From NCBI GenBank assembly GCA_903827735.1, contig CAIKJM010000523.1, positions 1 through 8,352 on the forward strand: 8,352 nt of DNA, in the 5' to 3' direction. The DNA comes from an uncultured Rhodanobacter sp. Its GTDB lineage: Bacteria; Pseudomonadota; Gammaproteobacteria; Xanthomonadales; Rhodanobacteraceae. Shown piece after piece: positions 1 to 6,636 of this stretch (its first letter is position 1; every line of letters starts with the position of its first letter). A program made the position numbers and the translations under genes. Below the pieces are notes generated by a model. The model did not search any database. It saw nothing but the letters and a program-made list of their open reading frames with translations, and had not been told where the DNA came from.

Positions 1-266
1 CCGACGGACGAAGCACTCGGCGATTTTCCGTCTGCGGGTAGGATGACGTCACACAGCGCTGCCGCCAGCAAGCGCTGCGCCGGCGTAAACGTCAGCGGCC
101 AAAGCTCTCCCGGATGATACGGATCAATAAGCTTAGGATCGGTGCCGTAGGGTTTGCCGTGCTGCGCGGCGGCACTGACCGCCGCCGTGGATCCAGCGCG
201 CGCAAATCCCAGCGGCCAAGCAGCGGAAGCGGCGAGCATCCATTTGAGCGATGTTCGGCGATCCAT
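1..266 (-). CDS. Gluconate 2-dehydrogenase subunit 3-like small subunit (5' part only)
   Basis: This is the N-terminal 88 codons of a small subunit that partners GMC-type flavoprotein dehydrogenases; the rest lies beyond the window edge. The protein begins MDRRTSLKWMLAAS. That is a twin-arginine motif (RRTSLK, residues 3-8) followed by a short hydrophobic stretch ending near the AxA-like site FARA (residues 21-24), so it is probably exported folded by Tat. Around residues 60-80 it reads LTFTPAQRLLAAALCDVILP followed by AD, which matches the family's usual 'LT..Q..L..AL.D.IIPAD' segment. In known three-subunit dehydrogenases this subunit carries the Tat signal for the signal-less GMC subunit and helps it fold. 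The ATG (266-264) overlaps the TGA of the upstream GMC gene (268-266) by one base as TGATG. It is preceded by AAGGAG five bases away (272-277), so translational coupling is expected. The family match is by eye from a partial sequence. Confidence 0.8.
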   Translation of the reverse strand, partial: MDRRTSLKWMLAASAAWPLGFARAGSTAAVSAAAQHGKPYGTDPKLIDPYHPGELWPLTFTPAQRLLAAALCDVILPADGKSPSASSV

Positions 267-2071
267 CAGAGCTCCTTGCGCTGCATGCGATCGAGAATAT
301 GGTCAGCCACTCGCCAGGCGTTGGCCATAATCGTAAGGGTCGGGTTCTTGTCAGCGTTTGACGGAAGCGGGGAGCCGTCGGCAACGAAAAGGTTTTTTAC
401 ATCCCAAGCCTGGCACCACTTGTTTACGACTGAAGTCTGCGGATCGTCACCCATCATCGCGCCGCCCACCTCGTGAATGATGCTGCCTCCCGGCGAGATC
501 GCCTTTGCGCCGTCTTTTTCAGCGGGCTTCTGTAGCCGCCCACCCATCGCGTCGACGAGTTCAGCGAAGGTTTTCTGCATATGCGCCGCCTGCCGCGTTT
601 CGTGTTCGGACCATTGCCAGTGAAAGCGCAGCACGGGAATGCCCCAGCGATCCTTGACGTGCGGATCGATCTCGCAAAACGACTGCTCGTTCGGAATCAT
701 CTCGCCGCGTCCGGAAAAGTAGACCATCGAACCGTAGTAGCGGCGCATGTCTGCCTTTAGCGCGCTGCCGTAGCTGCCGCCGGTAAGCCATTCCGATCCG
801 GCGAAATGAAACGCCTCCGGCATGCGCTTGCCGCCAAAAAATTCGATGTGATATCCGCGGGGAAATCCCAGCGCGCCGGCTTTGTGCGCCTTGTAATTCC
901 ACCAGGGCACATACATGGCGCCGCCGGTGGCGCCCTCTTCGTTGAGCGGCGGCAGATTCTCGAGTGCGGGAATCTGCGCAGCCATGTCGCTGCCCACGGT
1001 ATCCATAAGGTATTTGCCGACTTTGCCGTTCGAATTAGCGACGCCCTGCGGGAAAAGCGGGGAGGTCGAATTGAGCAGAATGCGCACCGTTTCGCAGGCA
1101 CTCGCCGCAAGTACTATCACGCGGCCAGAAACCTGCATCGACGTGCCGGAACGCTTGTCGACAAAGCGCACGCCCGACGCGCGGCCATCTTTGGCGATGG
1201 TAACTTCGGCCGCCATAGCGTCGGTAACAATATCCAGCCTGCCCGTGGCAAGCGCAGGCGGAAGGTGCACCGTCGTCGACTGATAGTTCGCGCGAATCGA
1301 GCAACCGCGTCCGCAGGGCGTCGACCAGATGCAGGCCGAACGTCGCTTCATGTCGTCGGCGATGATGGCCTGTGCCGAGGGATTGCCGGGATGCAGCTTC
1401 GCGGGCAGGTTTTCCCAATCCATCCGCTGCGTCAGCACGGCACGATGGCAGGCAATGGTCGGTATGCCGAGCTTGCCGGAGTATTTCTTTATCAGCAGAT
1501 CACTCACGATAGGTTTGGGTGGAGGCATCAGCACCCCCGCCGGCGAATCCGGCGTGTTCTCAAGGCCTTCATTGGTGCCATAGATGCCGATCAACATCTC
1601 CACCTTGTCGTAGTACGGCGCCATGTCCTGATAGGCGATCGGCCAGTCGAAACCCAGCCCGTCGCGCGAGCGCGGCTTGAAATCGTAAGGACCATTGCGA
1701 AGCGAGATGCGCCCCCAGTGGTTGGTTCGTCCGCCCAGCATGCGGGCCCGCCACCACTCGAAGCGCTTGGCCGGATCCGTGCTGGCCTGCACGTATGGCT
1801 CACCGGGAACCTGCCAGCCGCCGTCGACCGTTGCATCGTAGAATCCAAACGGCTTTTCCGGCGTGCCGGAACCACGCAAAGGCGCCATCTCGGGGGTCTG
1901 GAACATTGGCGTCTCCAGCAGCGGATCGTATTTCCTGCCTGCTTCGAGCATCAGAACGCGCGCTCCACTCATGCTGAGCGAATAAGCCATCTGGCCTCCG
2001 CCGGCACCGGAGCCGACCACGATGGCGTCGTAGCTCTTTCGCGTGGCGGTAGCCGCATCCACAAACGGCAT
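266..2071 (-). CDS. GMC-family FAD-dependent oxidoreductase (alcohol/sugar dehydrogenase catalytic subunit)
   Basis: This 601-residue flavoprotein probably oxidises an alcohol or sugar hydroxyl and passes electrons to a respiratory acceptor rather than oxygen. The Rossmann FAD site GSGAGGG is at residues 20-26, with the ribose-binding Glu43 in LMLEAG. The GMC signature LGGRTNHWGR is at 112-121. The C-terminal GMC domain holds the expected active-site pair: His533 in HEVGGAMMG and Asn576 in DKNPTLTI. A cysteine cluster, C247-x5-C253-x3-C257, precedes SIRANYQS. No signal peptide is visible, so export would depend on the Tat signal of the small subunit encoded next. The frame is open for another 117 codons upstream, but those lie inside the serine hydrolase gene. 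The ATG at 2071 has GGAGG eight bases upstream (2080-2084) and the FAD motif starts soon after it, so it is taken as the start. It lies two bases after the hydrolase stop. The substrate cannot be read from the sequence. Confidence 0.95.
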   Translation of the reverse strand: MPFVDAATATRKSYDAIVVGSGAGGGQMAYSLSMSGARVLMLEAGRKYDPLLETPMFQTPEMAPLRGSGTPEKPFGFYDATVDGGWQVPGEPYVQASTDPAKRFEWWRARMLGGRTNHWGRISLRNGPYDFKPRSRDGLGFDWPIAYQDMAPYYDKVEMLIGIYGTNEGLENTPDSPAGVLMPPPKPIVSDLLIKKYSGKLGIPTIACHRAVLTQRMDWENLPAKLHPGNPSAQAIIADDMKRRSACIWSTPCGRGCSIRANYQSTTVHLPPALATGRLDIVTDAMAAEVTIAKDGRASGVRFVDKRSGTSMQVSGRVIVLAASACETVRILLNSTSPLFPQGVANSNGKVGKYLMDTVGSDMAAQIPALENLPPLNEEGATGGAMYVPWWNYKAHKAGALGFPRGYHIEFFGGKRMPEAFHFAGSEWLTGGSYGSALKADMRRYYGSMVYFSGRGEMIPNEQSFCEIDPHVKDRWGIPVLRFHWQWSEHETRQAAHMQKTFAELVDAMGGRLQKPAEKDGAKAISPGGSIIHEVGGAMMGDDPQTSVVNKWCQAWDVKNLFVADGSPLPSNADKNPTLTIMANAWRVADHILDRMQRKEL

Positions 2072-2073
2072 GC

Positions 2074-3660
2074 TTAGGACCTCCGTGTGGCTTTCAACAC
2101 CGGCCTTGTCTCCGCGTGCACGGGGGAGAGCTGGGTGATGCTGTTGAGAAAGCTGAGCGCCATGCGGTCGCCGTTGAATTGCACGGTAACGGTATCGAAA
2201 TGCGGTGTTTCGTAGTAACGCCACTGCATTTGCAGGGTGTCTTGATCCGTCCAGGCACAGGCGGCAGCGAGTTTGGCCGGCCGCTTGGTGGCTGTGTACG
2301 CGCCGACCAGCTCGGTGAACTCGGGCGGTGTGCCGGGCAGCAGCGTTTCGCCGTCGATCCATTGCCTGATGCCGCAGGTAATCACGTAGATCGCGTGCGC
2401 GGTAGCAAACGTGATCCGGCACGAAGCAGACTGAAATTCCAACGCCACGCGGAGGATCTCCAAGGCGTTCGGTTCTACCGTATACACCACGGACTGCGTG
2501 TGCTTGGGCGAACGATCGGCGCCCGATGGGAGACTCAGCTGCAGCTTATCGAGTTCGCTCTGCAGCAGCTTGCGCGATGTGACGTCGGCCGGCAGCGCCG
2601 CGTTGTGGATGCCTGGCAATAGATGGTCCCAGACCAGGTTGAGCAAGCCCTGCATATCGAGCGTGCGGCTGGTGATAACGATAACGGCGTCGAGGTCGGG
2701 CAACACGACGCAGAACTGGCCGAATGCTCCGTCCCCGCGGTAGGCGTTATGCCGGCAACGCCAGAACTGGTAGGCGTAACCTTGATGCCAGTCGCTGGTC
2801 TGCTTGAGCTGATTCAGGTTCTGCTGCGGTCCGGCGGGCTGTTGAATTTTGAAACTGGTCGCCTGTTCGATCCATGCGGCGGGTAGCAGTTGACGACCTT
2901 TCCATAGGCCTTTTTGCAGATAGAACTGTCCGAAACGATAAACCGCATCGGTGGTGGCGCTCAGACCCCAACCGCCGGTATTTATGCCTTTCGGACAAAC
3001 CGCCCAGCGCATTTCAGCCAGGCCCAGCGGCTCGAAAAAACGGGGACGAAGATAGTCGACCAGCTTTTGCCCGGAGACTTTCTGCACGATCGCCGAAAGC
3101 ATGTAGCTGGCCGCGCTGTCATAGAGAAACGCGGTTCCTGGACGAAATTCGATCGGCAGTGACAAAAACGTCGTCACCCAATCCTGGGTGTGGGTAACCG
3201 ACGGCGTGGAATCGCTGGCGTGTCCCACCGACATGGTCAGGAGATGCTCAACGCGCAGCGCGGCGAGATTTTCGCTGATCTGCTTCGGCCGCTGATCGGG
3301 GAAAAAATCGATCACTTTATCCGACAGCTTCAGCCGGCCATCGGCTACCGCAAACCCGACCGCTGTCGATGTGAAGCTCTTGCTTAGTGAATACAGCAGC
3401 TGTGGGGCTTGTGCTCGGTAAGGACGCCACCATCCCTGTGCCGCTATTTGACCCGCGCGCGCTACTAGAAAGCTGTGCACTTCTATATGGCTTTGGGCGA
3501 TAGCGTCGAGAAAATCGCGTACCGCCTGCGGCGATACTCCCAACCGTTCGGGGCTTGCGCCAGTCGCCATGCCCGTTGGAAAAACATATCCGATATCGAA
3601 CATCGAGACGATCGCGCCCAGACTGGCGCGCTGTAAAAATAGCCGACGTCCTTTCCTCAC
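2074..3660 (-). CDS. Tat-exported serine hydrolase, class C beta-lactamase/esterase fold
   Basis: This is a 528-residue penicillin-binding/beta-lactamase-type hydrolase. Such proteins are often esterases, lactonases, amidases or D-aminopeptidases rather than true beta-lactamases. The N-terminus RKGRRLFLQRASLG contains a Tat-like motif (RRLFLQ, residues 5-10) followed by a hydrophobic stretch, so a periplasmic location is likely. The nucleophile motif SxxK is SLSK at residues 91-94. The second motif, normally YxN, reads Y180-D-S182 within FLYDSAASYMLSAI. The third-motif region is probably YRGDGAFGQF at 307-316. After about residue 360 comes a beta-rich extension with CAWTDQDTLQMQWRYYETP, which I recognise as the C-terminal domain common in long serine hydrolases of this type. 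The start is GTG at 3660, with GAGGG ten bases upstream (3671-3675); the next in-frame Met, residue 20, would remove the Tat motif. It lies 34 bases after the receptor stop and two bases before the GMC start. The substrate is unknown. Confidence 0.92.
   Translation of the reverse strand: MRKGRRLFLQRASLGAIVSMFDIGYVFPTGMATGASPERLGVSPQAVRDFLDAIAQSHIEVHSFLVARAGQIAAQGWWRPYRAQAPQLLYSLSKSFTSTAVGFAVADGRLKLSDKVIDFFPDQRPKQISENLAALRVEHLLTMSVGHASDSTPSVTHTQDWVTTFLSLPIEFRPGTAFLYDSAASYMLSAIVQKVSGQKLVDYLRPRFFEPLGLAEMRWAVCPKGINTGGWGLSATTDAVYRFGQFYLQKGLWKGRQLLPAAWIEQATSFKIQQPAGPQQNLNQLKQTSDWHQGYAYQFWRCRHNAYRGDGAFGQFCVVLPDLDAVIVITSRTLDMQGLLNLVWDHLLPGIHNAALPADVTSRKLLQSELDKLQLSLPSGADRSPKHTQSVVYTVEPNALEILRVALEFQSASCRITFATAHAIYVITCGIRQWIDGETLLPGTPPEFTELVGAYTATKRPAKLAAACAWTDQDTLQMQWRYYETPHFDTVTVQFNGDRMALSFLNSITQLSPVHAETRPVLKATRRS
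2080..2084 (-). promoter_or_regulatory. Shine-Dalgarno site for the GMC oxidoreductase
   Basis: GGAGG on the minus strand lies eight bases before the ATG at 2071, inside the last codons of the serine hydrolase gene. It fixes the GMC start at 2071 rather than at upstream in-frame codons and supports translation coupled to the hydrolase. Confidence 0.75.
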
Positions 3661-3694
3661 GACTACGCAGCCCTCGGCAAGATAAGTTCGATGC

Positions 3695-6058
3695 TCACAG
3701 TGTGTACTTCACCGTGAGGTAGGCGCTGCGCGGTGTCTGCGGCTGGAAGGCATTGTTCATGACATAGCCGGCGCGATTGGTCAGGTTGTCGACGTTCAGA
3801 CGAAAATCGAACTGGCCTATCGCGTAACCGACGAATGCAGATACCTGCATCAAGCCTGGTATGCGCACGTCGTAATGCCAGTCCGACGCCAGCACACCTC
3901 GCGTCGATGTTTGGGCGTGCAGCCAGCCGCCGAAGTACAGTCCTCCCAGCGGCCCTTCTTGGATGGTGTACTTCCCTGTAAGGTTGCCTGCCTGCCGTGG
4001 CGTGGAGGGAAAACGCAGACCAATCTCCTGCGGTACGCCCGGATAGGCCAGATACTTGGCAACCGCCAGATCGGTAAAGTTCACAGACAGCTGCAGGCTC
4101 TTCGACGGCGTCCAGTTCACTTCAGCTTCGCTGCCCTGCGTGCGCCCGATACCGCCAAGGTTATAGAGCACCAGCTCGCCATTCATGCCTTGATGCGAAT
4201 AGTCTGGCGTAGCGATATTGGCCAAATCGTCGCGAAAGAACGAGACGGTGCTGGTCAACTTTCCGTCCAACCATTCCGTCTTGAATCCAAACTCCTTGCC
4301 GGTTCCTTTGGCCGGAGGAACGACCTGGGTGGAACCTGGTTCCGTTAACCCGGACGGCGTAAACGATTTTGAATAATTGAGATAGAAGGACGTCTGACCG
4401 AATGCCGAATCGGGTGAGAACGGCTTTGCCAGCAGGCCGATCTGTGGCGTGGTATCGCTGACCGCCGCACCGCTACTCACAGTCTTGGTAAACCGCGCTC
4501 CGATCAGTGCCCGCAGACGATCATCGAAGGCGGACATCTGCTCGGCAAAGTAGTAAGCGTGCGTGTGCGTGATGCCGGACTCGCCCGAATGGATATCAGG
4601 CATTGGGTTCGCCGCATAACGTGCGTTGTACTCGTTCTGCAGCAGCAACGGCCCGTCTGTAAAGAAGTTCCACGGCTGGCCGTTGGCGTCGATCTGCGGG
4701 CCGCCGATCCAGCCGTTCAAATAATCGGAACGGCTCATCGAGTACTGCGCACCGATCAGCAGCTCGTGACTGAGGAAACCGGTCTCAAAGTCGATCGCCG
4801 TTTCAAGTTTGTTTTCCCAGCCGGTGCCCGCCTGATCAGCCTTCAAAAAGCCGGAGACGAGCCCGGCATTGCCATCGGGACCCAGCACCTTGGCACCGCT
4901 TTGCAGTAGCGCTAAAAGATTCCAGGTGAAGTGCGAATAGGCGAAATCGTCACGAATTTGAACGTGATCGTTAACCTTCCAGTTCAGTTCGGTGCTCCAG
5001 AAGTCGTTGCGCTGATCGTTGTAGTTCTGTGGGCCAAGGACGTTGTATCTCACGCCGCCGGGGAGGTACTGCGGTACGGTGATGGTTTGCGGCGGCTCGT
5101 TGGGGCCGAACGTCTGGGCGACGTAGTCATCGAGATAGGTGTATTGATTGAGACCAGATCCGATAAATCCGGGATGGCTGACCGGCAGCGTGGAAACCTG
5201 ATTCTGGTTGTTGATGTTGCGATAGTTGACGTTGATGCTCAGCGAATCGATGGGCTTGTAGGTCAAACCAAGGATGAGCGTGCGCTCGTCCTGCTTTGTC
5301 CAATCGACGTAACCATCGGCATTTTTATAGTAGGCATCTACTAGGTACGCGAGCTTGTCCGTGGCCGGTCCGGTAGAGAAAAACTCACCGCTGCCATATT
5401 CGTAGCTGCCCACCTCACCCTGAACGTAGGTGGTCGGCGTAAAGGACGGCTTCTTGTAGATGATGTTGATCGATCCGCCCGGCGGCACGTTGCCGTTGAA
5501 CACGGCCGAAGGTCCTTTCAATACTTCGATACGATCCACACCCACGCTTGAACCGAGGCCAGAGGCAATCCCAAGGGAATCGAAGCCGTCGATCTGCGGC
5601 GCCACGGGATATCCGCGAACGCTAAAATCGGTCAGAACTTCACCGCTATTGCTTTGCCCGGTCACGCCGGGCAGCGAGCCGATCGCATCCATGATCTGCG
5701 ATGACCCGGTGTCCTTGAGGAACTGACTTGTAATAGTGGAAATGGAAATTGGCGTATCGATCAGGTCGGTGACCACACCGGTAGCGCTGGTCGCTGCGCT
5801 GGCGTGATAGCCGACGACTTTCACCTCGCCCAGCAAGGTCGGCTTTTTCTGCGTGTCATCCTTCTTCCCCGCAGAGTCCTTCGCTGCTTGATCGCTGGAT
5901 TGCGCGCTCGATGCGCTGGCCGTGTCTTGCGGCTTGGTATCGGCGGGCACACTGGCATCCGACCAGGCCACCGACGAGTTCACGAGTAGGGTCAAAAGTA
6001 ACGACCGACGAATGGCAACGGACAGCTTTGACGAACAGCTTAGACGCTTGGCCTGCAT
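3695..6058 (-). CDS. TonB-dependent outer-membrane receptor, siderophore-receptor type
   Basis: This is a 787-residue outer-membrane gated channel powered by TonB-ExbBD. Counting from the ATG at 6058, residues 1 to about 36 form a signal peptide (KLSVAIRRSLLLTLLV core). A Ser/Ala/Asp/Lys-rich low-complexity linker follows to about 75, and a possible TonB box is EVKVVGY (78-84). The plug domain (about 99-205) shows DTPISIS, DAIGSLPGV, FSVRGYPVAPQIDGF, DRIEVLKGPSAVFNG and PPGGSINIIYKKPS, all hallmarks of the siderophore-receptor family. A beta-barrel fills the rest and ends YLTVKYTL; the final residue is Leu instead of the more usual Phe. The N-terminal extension is too short and low in complexity to be a signalling (STN) domain, so FecIR-type surface signalling is unlikely. 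A slightly longer start at 6064 (two extra residues) exists, but its ribosome-binding sequence would touch the ATG. The gene is first in the operon. The ligand is unknown and need not be an iron chelate. Confidence 0.93.
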   Translation of the reverse strand: MQAKRLSCSSKLSVAIRRSLLLTLLVNSSVAWSDASVPADTKPQDTASASSAQSSDQAAKDSAGKKDDTQKKPTLLGEVKVVGYHASAATSATGVVTDLIDTPISISTITSQFLKDTGSSQIMDAIGSLPGVTGQSNSGEVLTDFSVRGYPVAPQIDGFDSLGIASGLGSSVGVDRIEVLKGPSAVFNGNVPPGGSINIIYKKPSFTPTTYVQGEVGSYEYGSGEFFSTGPATDKLAYLVDAYYKNADGYVDWTKQDERTLILGLTYKPIDSLSINVNYRNINNQNQVSTLPVSHPGFIGSGLNQYTYLDDYVAQTFGPNEPPQTITVPQYLPGGVRYNVLGPQNYNDQRNDFWSTELNWKVNDHVQIRDDFAYSHFTWNLLALLQSGAKVLGPDGNAGLVSGFLKADQAGTGWENKLETAIDFETGFLSHELLIGAQYSMSRSDYLNGWIGGPQIDANGQPWNFFTDGPLLLQNEYNARYAANPMPDIHSGESGITHTHAYYFAEQMSAFDDRLRALIGARFTKTVSSGAAVSDTTPQIGLLAKPFSPDSAFGQTSFYLNYSKSFTPSGLTEPGSTQVVPPAKGTGKEFGFKTEWLDGKLTSTVSFFRDDLANIATPDYSHQGMNGELVLYNLGGIGRTQGSEAEVNWTPSKSLQLSVNFTDLAVAKYLAYPGVPQEIGLRFPSTPRQAGNLTGKYTIQEGPLGGLYFGGWLHAQTSTRGVLASDWHYDVRIPGLMQVSAFVGYAIGQFDFRLNVDNLTNRAGYVMNNAFQPQTPRSAYLTVKYTL

Positions 6059-6064
6059 CACCAT

Positions 6065-6072
6065 CCCCTCTC
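6065..6072 (-). promoter_or_regulatory. Shine-Dalgarno site for the TonB-dependent receptor
   Basis: GAGAGGGG on the minus strand directly abuts the ATG at 6064 and lies six bases from the ATG at 6058. The spacing fits the second ATG, which is why the receptor is annotated from 6058. Confidence 0.6.
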
Positions 6073-6187
6073 AATCATGCTGGTTAAACCCCGTATCTGC
6101 CGACGTGGCACATGGCGCATGACGAACGCCATGACGCGGAAGTTGAGCGATTAACCCATGACGCGCCGACCTGCGACCACGCGTGAA

Positions 6188-6213
6188 TTAGCCCGGATGC
6201 AATACCGGATTAA
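6188..6213. promoter_or_regulatory. Imperfect dyad, possible operator upstream of the receptor operon
   Basis: Two arms, TTAnnCCGG and CCGGnnTAA, flank an eight-base centre; seven of nine arm positions are symmetric. The same stretch also reads as a direct repeat of CCGGAT with a 12-base period (6193-6198 and 6205-6210). It lies about 130 bases upstream of the receptor start, a reasonable place for a regulator to bind. The function is inferred from symmetry and position only. Confidence 0.3.
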
Positions 6214-6359
6214 TAAAGTTCTGCCTCGTCGCGCAGGGGCACTATCGACTTGCTGCGAAGCACCAGTTCAAACGATAGACGCAGGAATAAACCCGCTCAC
6301 TAAAATTTCAGCTCTAAACGACTCGACGCGCACGTTTTTTTGCGCAGTGCAGCGAAAGG

Positions 6360-6373
6360 CATGCGAGCGCATG
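6360..6373. repeat. Short perfect inverted repeat in the intergenic region
   Basis: CATGCG and CGCATG are separated by AG, giving a perfect 14-base dyad. It lies near the middle of the divergent intergenic region, about 300 bases upstream of the receptor start. It could be a protein-binding site or chance. Confidence 0.3.
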
Positions 6374-6438
6374 TGGGGTTGCTCGGCCGGCCAGTAAGAG
6401 CAAGAAAGCGTGAGCGAAAAACGTGCGATGCATCAGAA

Positions 6439-6465
6439 CCACACTCGATACATAAACGTGTGTGG
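6439..6465. repeat. Inverted repeat CCACAC/GTGTGG in the intergenic region
   Basis: Six-base arms CCACAC (6439-6444) and GTGTGG (6460-6465) are perfect complements across a 15-base A/T-leaning spacer. The arm centres are 21 bases apart, about two helical turns, which suits a dimeric regulator. No other evidence supports function. Confidence 0.25.
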
Positions 6466-6551
6466 CGTTCAACGAGAAAGATCGTGTCGATCGAGTGTCC
6501 ATCGTCGAGTCAAATCATCGCAATCAGGCATCACCACTGCTGCTTTGTACC

Positions 6552-6580
6552 TTGCATTTTCTACAAGCCGGGAATAGAAC
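6552..6580 (+). promoter_or_regulatory. Weak candidate promoter for the AraC-family regulator
   Basis: TTGCAT (6552-6557), a 17-base spacer and TAGAAC (6575-6580) lie about 57 bases upstream of the regulator's GTG. The spacing is ideal, but the boxes match the consensus at only three and four of six positions. The A/T-rich run just downstream (6581-6590) offers alternative -10 sequences. Confidence 0.25.
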
Positions 6581-6624
6581 TTAAAAATAAACGACGGGCC
6601 GATAAAAATTAGCCGGCCAGGACC

Positions 6625-6630
6625 GGGGAG
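6625..6630 (+). promoter_or_regulatory. Shine-Dalgarno site for the AraC-family regulator
   Basis: GGGGAG lies six bases before the GTG at 6637 and supports that non-ATG codon as the start. Confidence 0.65.
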
Positions 6631-6636
6631 ATAATC

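Larger units (their letters stand above)
6073..6624. other. Divergent intergenic regulatory region
   Basis: This stretch of about 550 bases between the leftward receptor operon and the rightward AraC gene contains no gene I can support. Short open frames within it give Arg/Cys/His-rich translations without recognisable motifs. It visibly turns A/T-rich close to the AraC gene (about 6575-6610). It holds several short inverted repeats, listed separately. A weak minus-strand promoter could be TTGAAC (6271-6266), a 17-base spacer, then TCGATA (6248-6243), but the -10 match is poor. I see no Fur-box-like sequence, no clear CRP site and no convincing terminator hairpin. Confidence 0.6.

Noticed and set aside
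806..2077. A 423-codon open frame on the plus strand opposite the GMC gene.
   Set aside because: Its translation is Arg/His-rich with no recognisable domain, while the minus strand encodes an intact GMC enzyme with all motifs. It is an antisense shadow of GC-rich codon use.
2072..2422. A 117-codon N-terminal extension of the GMC protein.
   Set aside because: It overlaps the end of the serine hydrolase in another frame. The FAD motif and a strong GGAGG both support the ATG at 2071.
6243..6278. CTATCG and CGATAG arms 24 bases apart.
   Set aside because: Six-base arms with such a wide spacer and no extension are expected by chance in a region of this length.
6328..6345. A GCGCA/TGCGC hairpin around a run of seven T.
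   Set aside because: The T run begins in the loop instead of following the stem, and the stem is only five bases, so it is not a rho-independent terminator.
6158..6612. Short open frames (79 and 90 codons plus, 62 codons minus) in the intergenic region.
   Set aside because: Their translations are basic, Cys/His-rich and featureless. They overlap each other on both strands, and I saw no ribosome-binding sequence that singles one out.
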